Assembly: GCA_015698045.1 (NCBI GenBank)
Contig: BLAL01000182.1
Location: 496,001 to 560,000, forward strand
Length of the DNA stretch: 64,000 nucleotides
Direction of reading: 5' to 3'
Source: Rhizophagus clarus
Lineage: Eukaryota > Glomeromycota > Glomeromycetes > Glomerales > Glomeraceae
Part shown: positions 36,991-46,997 of the stretch, one piece after another
Layout of the letters: the number at the start of each line of letters is the position of its first letter
Position numbering within the stretch: position 1 is the stretch's first letter
Made by a program: the position numbers and the translations under genes
Notes under the pieces: model-generated
What the model was told of the DNA's origin: nothing
The model's database searches: none
What the model saw: the letters and a program-made list of their open reading frames with translations, nothing else

Positions 36991-37649
36991 AAAAGATCAG
37001 ATATTTGGATTATCTGATTAGATTGGCAAGTCACATGACCCTGCCTTTATACCGAATAATTAGTTATAGCATTAATGGCGTTTTGTATTATAAAATTACA
37101 AAAAAAAAATACTAGAACTATTGGTATTGGTGTTTTTTATTCATAAAATTGCAAAAAGTACTGGAACAAATAGTTCTGGTATTTTTTATATATAAATTTG
37201 CAAAAAAAATGCTGTAACTATTGGTACTGGTATTTTTTACATATAAATTGTAAAAAATTGCCGAGCTTGATCTGGTTCATGAACTGGCTTGAGCTTTTCA
37301 AGCCAAGTCTACTGTCAGCTTAAGTTTATCAAGCCAAGCCTAATACTTGACTCAAGCTTTTTCAAGCTGGCTTGTGAGCCACCAAGCCAATTTAATCATG
37401 GCTTAGCTTGACTCAGCTTGAAAAGCTTGAGCCAGCTTGCAAGCTGGCTCAGCTTATGCGGAGCTTTAATTGCTATTTTAAAAATAGTTTTAAAATTTAG
37501 AATTTTTTATAAATATTATTATATTTAGATTTATAAAAATTAAAATATAAATTATTGTCAATCCTTTTGAACAATTTCTTAAAGTTAACAAGTTGATTTA
37601 AAATAAAAAAAATTACACTTTAAAATTAAAATCATTTAAACGATAAATA

Positions 37650-38110
37650 ATTGAAAATACAAATGTTGGTCACATTCCACAAATATTAATCCAATCATCC
37701 TAAAATTTTTACTGTAGGTAGATTTGATTTCACTGAATAACTTTACTTAAGTAAAAAAGCATTTGACCAAAATGGTGAAATCATGCTTCAAAGTTGCAAA
37801 ATAAGTTTTCGCAAAAAAATTGATAATACAAAAATAGCCAATACTTCACAAATATTAGTCCAATCATTATAAAAATTTACATGCAGGTAGATTCAACATC
37901 ACTGAACAATTTTTTAAACATAAAAAAGTAATTTCATTTGACAAAAGTGATGTTATTACATCCTGAAGTTAAAAAAGAAAAAAAATTTTTTTAGAGTTAG
38001 TACTGTTTAAAAAATATAATTATCTTCACAAATATTATATTTAGAATTATAAAAATTGAAATACAAATACTTTTTACACTGTTGAACAATTTACTTAAAC
38101 ATAAAAAGGT
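37650..38110. repeat. ~175-bp tandem repeat, about 3 units
   Basis: Shared blocks are CACAAATATTAATCCAATCA, GTAGATTTGATTTCACTGAA and CATTTGACAAAA. The third unit is partial. Inside the 4.7-kb element. Confidence 0.65.
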
Positions 38111-39118
38111 AATTTCATTTGTCTAAAATTCATTTTATATATGAGTAAAATTAGCAAATAAAAAATAAGAATATGAGAATATTATTATAAAAACATGATT
38201 TTTTTTATAAATATTAAATACAATATTGTGTTTATAAAATTAAAATGTGTAAAATAATAGAAAAGAAGTATCAGTTTAAAAAACTTTTTTGTAAAAATTT
38301 TTTTTTGATATACGTATGAAATTAAAATTTTCGCTATATATGAAAATCTTTGTTATATGAATAAGAGGTTCTGCTACACAAATATAATTACTGAGCTGAA
38401 ATAAAAATAAGTTTAGCTACGCATTTAAATATTTAACCAACTAAAAATTTTATATTAAAATAAATAAATAAAAGTTTTACATAGAGTTTTTTTTATATAT
38501 CATTAAGCAAACTCAAATCTAACATATTTATATATTGTTCGGAATCCTAGTAGGATAAGGGAGGAGAAAATTATGTTCACAAAATTTTAAAAAATTTGTA
38601 ATTTTACAGTATTATTTATATATCTAAAAGCTAATTTCACATCATTTTAGCATAGGAAATTTTTTAATAATTTTTTAATTGATTAATAAAATTTATTAGT
38701 AAACCTTATTTTGGTTAATATTAATCCTAGAAAAATGATCTTACTATCATTAGAACTGTCTCAATGAAATGAATCTAATGGTATAAATTTTATCAAAATC
38801 TGATTACTAGATATTTAATAAATTATGAAAATGTTATTTGTTTTTTACTTAAAAATTTAGAAATTTATTTTTAAATTTTTTTTTATAATAAAAGTTTTTA
38901 TGTATGATATATATTATTTATTATATATTTTTGTAAAAAAATTTTATAAATATAATAAAAATTTTATAATAAACTCAGATATTAAATTGTATAAAATTAT
39001 ATAAAATTTAAACTTATATGCTAATTTTGTATAAAGTTTTTAGTAAAATTAGATATATAAAGTTATATTAAAATTTTTGGAATTGGATCTGAGTTATATA
39101 TGTATTCTTTGAGGTCTT

Positions 39119-39659
39119 ATCTTAACTCAAGTTTAATCAAATTCAATACAAATTTTCAAAACAATAAAAAATAATGTAAATTTTAACTCAAGTTCAACTC
39201 AAGTTTAAAATAAATACAAAAAGTGTTATTTAATCAACAAATTACCATTTATAAAATTATAATTATTATAAATTATATACAATAAACAGTATAAATTATG
39301 CACCATTTTCAAAGTTAATTTATGATATAAATCATAAATACTAGCATAATAAATTTATATTTATTTTAAAGATGTAACTTAAAATAACATTTTAAAAATA
39401 TTTTTTTATTTAATTAATAATACAGTTTTATAAAAAAGTGAATTTTCAACTTTTTAACTAAAACAGATGCAACAAAATAAATGCCAGAATCTGATACTTT
39501 GGATCATAAATAGGTTAAATTCCAAAAATCTTAAAGATTAAATCATTAGTTATTAAAAAAATAGATTTTAAAAATCATTAGTTATTAAAAAAATAGATTT
39601 TAAAAGTTATGTAGATCACTAAAAAAATATAAATAGTAATCATTTCATTAAAAAATTAT
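39119..39659. other. AT-rich, CTCAAGTT words at start
   Basis: CTCAAGTTTAA / CTCAAGTTCAA words at 39125-39205 look like subterminal repeats of another element, but no partner end was found. A small tandem duplication (AAAATCATTAGTTATTAAAA) lies at 39535-39600. No gene. Confidence 0.4.
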
Positions 39660-42300
39660 TTAAAGTAACAACTCTTACTAATTTTTAGTTTCTTATGCAT
39701 TTAGTAAATAACTGGTCTGTCTACAAAAAAGAAAAAATAAAACAATTAGTAATAGTTTCATTAAAAGAACTATTTAAAGAAAACAAGTTCCTTCTCTATT
39801 CATCAATTTTTATGTATTAAATAAATTTATGAAATATCAGTTTATTTACAAAAAGAAAAAAATAAAAGAATTAGTAATTATTTCATTAAAAGTTATTTAC
39901 AAAAACTTCCTTTACTGATTCTTACATATCTGTTTTAAAGTACTAGTTGTCTATAGAAAAGACAGAATAAATAAACATTAGTATTCATTTTATTAAAAGA
40001 ATTAATAAAAGACAAAAAAAAACCTTTCTCCTTAAATTTCTATTGTATCTAAATATTTATTTACAAAAAGAAAAAAAAGTAAAATATAATAAGCTGCATC
40101 TTGTTATAAAAATAAATTTTTTAAAAATTCATATGTGATCTAAAAGAACTGTATAGAAAAGTAATATTAGTAACTGCCTATTAGGAATGGAACAGAGTAA
40201 AGAAATAAAAAAAATAAAAATTCTATACTTGCCAAATTCTTATATTCATAGTTCCAAGTGATAGTATTAATATTTAAAGATCTGAAGAATTTTTAAAAAA
40301 TAAATAATTAAAAAAACAAACTATTAGCAAATATTTGTTAAAAGTTGATGATAAAACTAACAAAAAGTAATATTTTTACCAAAATTTGAGTTTAAAGAAA
40401 ACCAAAAAACTGTTTAAAAATAAGAAGAATAATCAATAAATATTCGTTAAAAACTAAAGACTAATTATCTAAAAAAAAGTAGGTTTACTAAAATAAATTA
40501 ATAGTTTATAAAAAAATAAAAATAAAAAAAAATTCAAGTTTTACAAAGTATTGCAAAACTTACCATTTTGGTATTCTAATGTTTTGAATTTAATATTTAC
40601 AAAAAAAAATAATAAAAATGTCTTTAATTAAAAAATAAAAAAAAAATTTAAGGAATTCCACAATACCAAACTTATCATTTTGGTATTCCAGTGTCTTTAA
40701 ACTAAAATATACAAAAAAAAAGATAATACAAAATGTTAATAAATATTTCTAATTAAAAAAAATATGATAAGAAACTTATTATCTCTAATATTCAGGTATA
40801 CATTTTATTAAAAAAAAATTCAGATAAAGTTCATCAAATTCTATACAATGAAGAATCTTATCTAGTAAGAAGTTAAAATACAAATCCTGTCACGTCTTAA
40901 GAATTCCAAAAAATCAAACCTGAATATTACAGGATATGAAAAGTATGAAGGTTCTTCTGAATAACACAAAATTCTTAACTGAAATGATAGTTTTTAAGGT
41001 CAAAGATGATACAACTTGCTGAAAAAAACTAAAAAATATAAAGAAAAAGAAATGTTAATAAATGTTTCATTAGAAAATTAAAAAAATTATATATTAAGAA
41101 TTAGTTACTTGCCAAAATATCTAAGACTTTTGAGATCTAAGAACCTAAAGAAAAGAACAAATAAAATGTTAATTCTAACTATTTTGTAAAATTCAAAAAA
41201 ACAAATCTACTAATTTATTTTGAAATCTCAGTATCTAAAAAAAAAAATAGTTATTTTAAAAAAAAATAAAATCAAAAATAAAGTATTTCAAACTTTAAAA
41301 TAATACCTTCAAAATCTAATAAGATTCATCCAAAAATTTGTATATCTATGAGAGAAAAATAAAGTGTTAATAAACAAATAGTATGTAAATTTAGAAAATC
41401 GCTTAATTCTTCTCTGAAATTCTACATCTAAATTGTCTAAAAAACTTGCCAAATTCTATTTGAAATCTATATTTGAAATTCTAAAAAGAATTTTCCATAT
41501 TTTAACTGAAAACACACCTAAGAAAAAGGAAGAAAATGAAATGTTAGAGAACATTTTATTAATTAATTAAAGAAAAGAAACTTTTTCAGCTCTTTTACTA
41601 AAATTTTTCACATTCAAAATTCCCAAGTATCAGCTATTTATAAAAAAAAAATGCAATATTAATGTCATTTTGTTAAACATGTTAAAAAAAAAAATATTAC
41701 TTTTTTCTCATTTATACCATTTTTTTTAATTTTATCTTTCAAATTAATTGTATTAGAAAAATCATGAAATATCTTTTAATAATTTATCAAAATATTTAAA
41801 TCACTATCATATATTTCATTAATAAATGTTAATTCAATATAATTTTTTCTATTCATATATTTTTTGACTATTTAAAAAGGAAAAGAACAAATATTAATGA
41901 ATGTTTGTTAAAAAAATAAATTTTAAAAAATATGTCTAAGTTCCTATCAAAATTAATGTTTCAGGTTCTTCTAATTAAAGTTTCTAAGTTCTTGTCAAAT
42001 TTTCATGTAAAATGAAGATAAATCCTAAAAAAAAGAAAAAAAAAAGAATAAAACTTTAGGGATTGTTTGTTAAAAGAATTAAAAAATAATGCTTATCAAA
42101 TTTTCACGTATTTGAGTATCTTAACTACAAAAAGAAAAAAAATTAAAACATTAGTAATAAGTATTTTGTTATAAAAAAAATTTTTTTAAAAAAAAAATTG
42201 CTCTATTCTACCAAAATCAATAATTCAGAAATATCTAAAAAATTTCAGGTTTTAGCTAAAATTCCCTAATGCATTGGACCTACTTAGAAAAATAATTTTT
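39660..42300 (-). repeat. strongly degenerate ~100-120-bp cassette array
   Basis: Repeating order, plus strand: AAAAAGAAAAAATAAAA, then ATTAGTAATTATTTCATTAA, AAGAATTA-rich sequence, then a 30-40-nt variable block. Some blocks keep minus-strand splice-like borders, for example TATATTTTAG before and GGTAAGTTTTG after (40560-40720), or TTTCTTTAGG (about 41130). Reading frames are broken. This seems an older relative of the cassette array at 45.9-48.4 kb. Confidence 0.55.
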
Positions 42301-42419
42301 TATCAAGATTTAATTCGTCTAATAGAATGAAACATTAGTATATTTTTGTTTAGCAACTCTATAAAAAAAGTAGAAATGTTAGCAATATTTTTTAAAGAAA
42401 TTAACAAAACTTCTTTTTT

Positions 42420-42760
42420 CTGACCTTTTCTTACCTTAATTCTAAAAGTTCAGTTTATTTTTCATTTGGCTAACTTTATAAAAAAGAAAAATAAATAAAT
42501 TAGTTAAATTATTAAAAAAAAATTATGAAACCTCCTTTCTCTAACCTTTTTTTACTTTAATTTTAAAAATCTGGCAATGTTTTTTATCTAGTAATCTTAT
42601 CAAAAAAAAAAATAAATTAGTTTAATTTATTAAAAAAAAATAACAAAAAAGCTTTTTCTCAGCTTTCCCTTATCTCAATTGTAAATGTTTTTTATCTGGC
42701 AACACTACAGGAAAGAAAAAAAAATTATTAAAAAAAAAATGAAAAATCTTCTTCCAGTTC
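42420..42760 (-). repeat. about four diverged units of the 34.8-kb array
   Basis: TTACCTTAATTCTAAAAG, TTTTCATTTGGCTAAC, ATAAATTAGTTAAATTATT and similar blocks match the array at 34800-36990 but with many substitutions and lost splice-like signals. Confidence 0.7.
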
Positions 42761-43413
42761 TTCTTTACCTCAATTCCATTCTAAAGTATAATCATATTTT
42801 TAATTTGATTGTTCATCTATTAATATTAAAGACAAAAATAAATAAATAAAAATTATCCTTATTTCCTTTAGAGAAAAAAAACAAAAAAATAAGCATCTAC
42901 TGGTTATCAAAAAGAAGTACTAGTGTGGCTGATATTTCTCTGGTTAATTTTTAAGAAATACAGTAGTAAATAATTTTGTGTTTTCTGTAAATAAAGAAAA
43001 TTTGGTTATGAAATAAGAGTTGTGGGCCAAATTTAAAGGAGCAATACTGTAATCAATTTTTTTAAATAAATAGAAGAAAATATTATAAAAATTTGAATAA
43101 AAAAAATGGAAAGGGAAATATAAGAGAGAGGAAGGTAAATTGAAAGAAAGAAAAAATAAAAGAAAGAAAAAGCTAAAGTTATGTAAAAAAAAATTTTTCT
43201 TGTAAAAAAGATTATCGATCTTTGTACTATATATCAAAATTGAGTCATCTGATTTTCCATTTTGCAATAAAATATTAAAAAATAAATTAAAAAGTAGATG
43301 CTACTTGTAATTTTTAAACGAAAAAAAATGGAAAAGAAATTGCAAAAAGAGAAAGTAAAGAGAGAAAAAAATGAAAGTTTTGTTAAAAAAAATCTAAAGT
43401 TTAAAAAAATTTA
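42761..43413. other. intergenic, purine-rich
   Basis: GAAAGAAAGAAAAAATAAAAG-type purine tracts (43085-43200, 43320-43380) generate a meaningless Phe/Leu-rich open frame on the minus strand. No gene is supported. Confidence 0.5.
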
Positions 43414-43736
43414 CAGCTATTTTCTATTTTAAAAAATTTTTCATATAGTTAAACATAGTCAAATGCAGTAATTCAGGCTGACTTATAGTGCTAGCCAGAA
43501 TTATTAGCCTCATGGTTATATTAAATTCTATAAAAGGAAATTTTTTAATTTTGCAAAAATTATAAAAAATATTTTTGTGGAATATTCATGGAATTTAATA
43601 TAACCATGTGACTAATAATTCTGGCTAGTATTATAAGTCAGCCCAAATTACTGCATCTGACTGCATCTGATTGCATCTGAAAATTTTTTTAAAAATAATG
43701 GAGAAAAAGGGGGTCAATAATTTAGAAAATAGCTGT
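43414..43736. mobile_element. 323-bp Tc1/mariner-like MITE with long inverted arms
   Basis: Perfect ends CAGCTATTTTCTA and its inverse are bounded by TA on both sides (43412-43413, 43737-43738). Inside is a second, longer inverted repeat, GGCTGACTTATAGTGCTAGC with CAGAATTATTAG, pairing with 43600-43655, so the element can fold almost completely. A related foldback lies at 51197-51477 and shares the CTGACTGCATCTGA-like tail. Confidence 0.7.
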
Positions 43737-43738
43737 AA

Positions 43739-44713
43739 ATATTATATGAAAACATTTCAAGTTTGCTACAAAATATTTATGATTATTATATAAATGAATG
43801 CTTATAATCATATTAAATTTATTATACTAAATTATCACATTTTTTTTACAAAAACTTAACAAAAACTTTTTATTGGATTGACCTGTCTAACCTAAAGTAA
43901 TTTATTTATTATTATTATTATAATAAGAAAAAATTATTCTATTATTATTAAAATAAATATTAAATAAAAATGTTTTATTCTTTCTCAAAAAAAAAAAAAG
44001 TTAAAAATTAGGTTTAATGGTTTTATTAAAGTAATTAATAAAAAATCATATCAAAATGTTTGTTAATATTTTTTTTTTTAAGCATTTTAAAAAAACAATA
44101 CTTTTTTTTTGATTTGCATTTAATATTTAAGAAAAAAAACTAAAATATTTTTTAAAGCATTTAATTTAAAAAATATTTTTTTTTAAAAATATTTAATTAT
44201 AAATTATTTTTTAACAATTTTTTATTAAAAAAACTTTTTTTTAAGCACATCAGGAAATTTTTTTAGAGGATATATATCAATGGATAGGTCACATGATATA
44301 TATCAATAATAATCGGACTCATCGAGTAGTATTGATATGGGTAAATGATGACAAATTATCAGAATTTAACTAAAATGACAAATATTGATAGAGATGTATA
44401 TCGATGGAAAGGTCACATAATATCTATCGATAATAATCAGACTTGTCGAGTAATATCAATATGGAAAAAATGATTACTTATCAGAATTAAGCCTAAACGA
44501 TAAAAGTTGAGAAAATTTCATATGATAAAAATCAAGAAAATTCAAACGATAAATATTGAAAATATTTATTGCAATTACTAACGTAAATTTATTTATTTAT
44601 TTATAATAATAAAATTCATAATAAAATTCATAATGATAATAATTATAATTAATTATAAAATATTAGTATGCCACCTTAAAATAAAACATTACTTTCCAAC
44701 CTATGAATAATTG
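43739..44713. other. intergenic, A/T-rich with short repeats
   Basis: TTATTATTATTA and TTTTTTTAAGCATTT words (44080-44250; the latter resembles the 32-bp unit at 51568). A duplicated ~135-bp unit (GATATATATCAATGGATAGG / GATGTATATCGATGGAAAGG) lies at about 44268-44500. No gene. Confidence 0.5.
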
Positions 44714-45517
44714 CTAATCATCATAAAACAAGTCGTCATGCAACGTCATTAATTTATCATCACCTCTGAGAATTACATCTGTTTCCTCCTTTTCTTCAAA
44801 AGAGCCTGTTTTCAGGATTTCTAGAACTTCTTCCCTCAATATCTCCTGTGCGTCATGTATAGTAAAATCTTCTTTTTTTTTGAATAAATCCTAATAAAGT
44901 ATTAATTCGAATTTTATCTAACTAAATAGATTTCAAATTATATAAATTGATTTAAATAACAGCTACATACCTTAAATTTCTGATATCATCATTCTAGAGT
45001 TTTTTCCCACACTTCACGTCAGAGTAGCTAGGATTCAATATTATATCACATATTGCTGACGTATAAATATAGATATTCTGAAATGACTTGTCAGTATCAA
45101 ATATTGTGGAAAATGTGAGTTTTGTTATATTTTCAATTACATTATTGTTATCATCATATAACTTATTATAACACTCTTTAACTTGTGGTAAATTTTTTCA
45201 GCTCGTTATATCTTGCAGGTTTTTTTGTTTATTACCACTTATTAATTGTAGACTGAATTCCTTAAAAATAGTGCTTTTCACTACTGCAACGTGTAATCCT
45301 CTCATATCTTTCATTTTTCAGAGCTATAAAAGAAAATAAAAAATCCATAATGATAATCAAAAAATTTAAATTAAATACAACAGTTATGATTACGATTATT
45401 AATGATAATTACCATAGAATGATGATGTCCTGAAAATGCATTTGTTCACTCTCTATAGTCTATTTCGTGAAGATAATCAGGATAATGTTGATTTAGCCAA
45501 TTTTTGAGCTCCAACTT
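44714..45517 (-). pseudogene. 3' part of a disrupted three-exon gene, family unknown
   Basis: Minus strand. An exon ending ...FSGHHHSM (donor GTAATT, about 45413) begins at the transposon border 45517 with KLELKNWLNQHYPDYL. A second exon follows a TTTTATAG acceptor, and a last exon (44890-44714) reads DLFKKKEDFTIHDAQEI and ends at TAG. The frame holds together over all three exons except for TGA triplets where Trp fits (RE*TNAF, SML*KMKD, ITS*KNL, LE**YQK) and one single-base frameshift before the last two. The lesions are mostly TGG to TGA, i.e. G-to-A. The 5' part lies beyond the 3.6-kb insertion (49149-49270). I do not recognise the family. Confidence 0.65.
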
Positions 45518-45852
45518 CATCGGGAAAAATTTTGGTCCACAGATCTGCACAATTCTGCGGAATTCAATTCTGCGCAAATCTGAGGACATGCCGATGCGCA
45601 ACACTGAAAAATTTCATGGATTTCTGCGCAGATCTGCAAGCACAAAAAAACCTGCGAAATTTTTCAAAAACACTAATGCAAATTTACAATTAGGCAGTAA
45701 TTTAACTTTAATATTAACTAATATTAATTTATTAATTAAAGATATTTACAAATTTAAAAGTACATATATTAAACTATCCTATTTGCTAACTAAATGCACC
45801 AATTAAAAAGTCCCCTTTTCTTTTTTTTACTGACGTTTAAATTATGTTGTTG

Positions 45853-46997
45853 TTAATGGTTTGGACATTGTTCCAGTTGGTTTGATTCCAACAAACAACT
45901 TTTAACTTTTTTGATCCAATAAAACGTGTCAAAATGTGAAAATATTATCGCTCCTAAAGAAAACTGTAGACCTACAATAAAAGAAAAGCAAAATATTAGC
46001 TGACTTTTCGTTTAAATAAAAAAAAATGAAATAATTTTGAAGATAAATACCTTCAAAATCTTCGTCTAGAAGCTGTAAACCTACAAGAAACAAAATAAAT
46101 AAAATGTTGGCAAATGTTTTATTAAGAAATTTCAAAAAAATAGTAAAAGGAACTTCATAGAGCACATTCGAAGTTTTGTAACATTCCAGGAAGCCCCAGA
46201 CCTATAAAAATAAGCGTTAATAAAATGTCTCGTTAAAAAGGAAATTAAACAAATTTTGAAGTTCTACTTTCGAAATTTCTTTTAGGAATCCAACCGCAGA
46301 CCTACAAAAGAAAGAATAAGAAAATAAAGAACGTTAGTAAATGTTTATTGAATAAAAAAACCCAAAAATTAAAGGTACCTTCAAGAGATGTACAGTATTT
46401 CGACGTCCAGGATCTAAAAAGAAAGAAAAAATCGAATGTTAGTAATGTTTGTTATAATAGAAGTAAAAAGAAATTTGAAAGTGATGAATTACCTTTGAAT
46501 GGAGTCTGGGCTTTGTCTGGACCCAAAAAAAATAAAAAACATCAAACGTTAGCAACGTTCGTTAAACAAAAAAATTAAATTTTTTTTTGAAGGTCATACC
46601 TTCAAAATAGTCATCGAAAATAGTTACTAGATCTAAAAAAGAAAAAATGGACGTTAATAAACATTCATTAATATTCGTTAAATAAAAACAAAAAAAATAA
46701 ATCGAAGGCCTTACCTTCGAATAGAGTTCAGTCTTTGAAATGGAACGTCTGGATCTAAAAAAACAAAAAAATGAACATTAGTAACGTTCATTAAAATAAA
46801 ATAAAAAAAAAAGTAAAAATTTTTGAAGATATTATACCTTCGAAATATCATAGTCCACCTCTAAAGGAGTTTCAGACTTAACAAATAAAAAAAAATGAAC
46901 ATTAGTAACGTTCGTTTAAAAAAACAAAAAAAAATAATAATTTTCGAAGATATTATACCTTCAAAATATCATAGTCTGCCCCTAAAGGAGTTCCAGA
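45853..46997 (-). CDS. micro-exon gene-like spliced ORF (ten exons), function unknown
   Basis: Minus-strand exons, 5' to 3': 46997-46959, 46876-46838, 46754-46715, 46632-46600, 46522-46493, 46413-46379, 46301-46268, 46201-46166, 46080-46051, 45971-45853. Lengths are 39, 39, 40, 33, 30, 35, 34, 36, 30 and 119 nt; introns are 66-85 nt. Nearly all borders are T-rich...AG and GT(A). The joined frame has 144 codons with one internal TGA (third exon) and ends at TAA 45853-45855. Phase changes at the 40-, 35- and 34-nt exons compensate exactly. Peptides include SGTPLGADYDILK, SETPLEVDYDISK, DLVTIFDDYFEG, LQLLDEDFEG and a longer last exon (SLGAIIFSHFDTFYW...). Weaknesses: no start codon identified, one TGA, and one acceptor reading GG instead of AG (46523-46524). 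Upstream units are decayed. It may be a recent pseudogene or a repeat-born gene; no homologue is recognised. Confidence 0.5.

Larger units (their letters stand above)
34205..37468. mobile_element. 3.26-kb hAT-type element carrying a minisatellite
   Basis: The ends TAAAGCTCTGCATGAGC and (inverted) TAAAGCTCCGCATAAGC are flanked by ATTGTTAT (34197-34204) and ATTGCTAT (37469-37476), one C/T difference. About 190 bp inside each end consist of GGCTCAAGC/GCTTGAGCC words, typical dense subterminal repeats. Inner flanks carry the CCAGAACTAATGGT motif in inverted orientation. The bulk is a ~120-bp tandem array (34800-36990) with a further insertion. No coding sequence for a transposase. Confidence 0.8.
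33849..38548. mobile_element. 4.7-kb hAT-type element inserted in copy 2
   Basis: The ends AGGATCCTGAACAATATATA and (inverted) AGGATTCCGAACAATATATA are flanked by AGTAGAAT (33841-33848) and AGTAGGAT (38549-38556), seven of eight identical. Copy 1 is uninterrupted at the equivalent place (about 23890-23905). The ends resemble those of the host element, so it is a relative that jumped into it. It is itself interrupted by 34205-37468. A ~175-bp tandem repeat lies at 37650-38110. No transposase is seen. Confidence 0.75.
33320..39118 (-). mobile_element. old TIR element, copy 2 (inverse of copy 1), interrupted
   Basis: Begins AGGACCCTGAAGAATATATA and ends, inverted, with AAGACCTCAAAGAATACAT. Outside a 4.7-kb insertion (33849-38548), its two parts align in reverse to 22581-24785. 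It lacks both MITEs found in copy 1, so it records the pre-insertion state at 38981-38988 and 33391-33393. Its own target duplication is eroded (ATTGCAGC versus ATCTTAAC). No coding sequence. Confidence 0.7.

Noticed and set aside
22581..39118. One giant 16.5-kb transposon with 1.4-kb terminal inverted repeats
   Set aside because: Each arm has its own pair of terminal inverted repeats, so two independent copies of a smaller element in opposite orientation is the simpler reading; no transposase matching a giant element lies between them.
42944..43267. 107-codon minus-strand frame rich in Phe and Leu
   Set aside because: It is the complement of GAAAGAAAGAAAA purine tracts; low complexity, no conserved pattern.
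44714..45517. A mitochondrial-type code in which TGA means Trp, to explain the TGA triplets
   Set aside because: The same frame also uses TGG for Trp, has spliceosomal-type introns and a frameshift, and the 5' part has TAA at a likely Gln position; decay by G-to-A and C-to-T changes is simpler.
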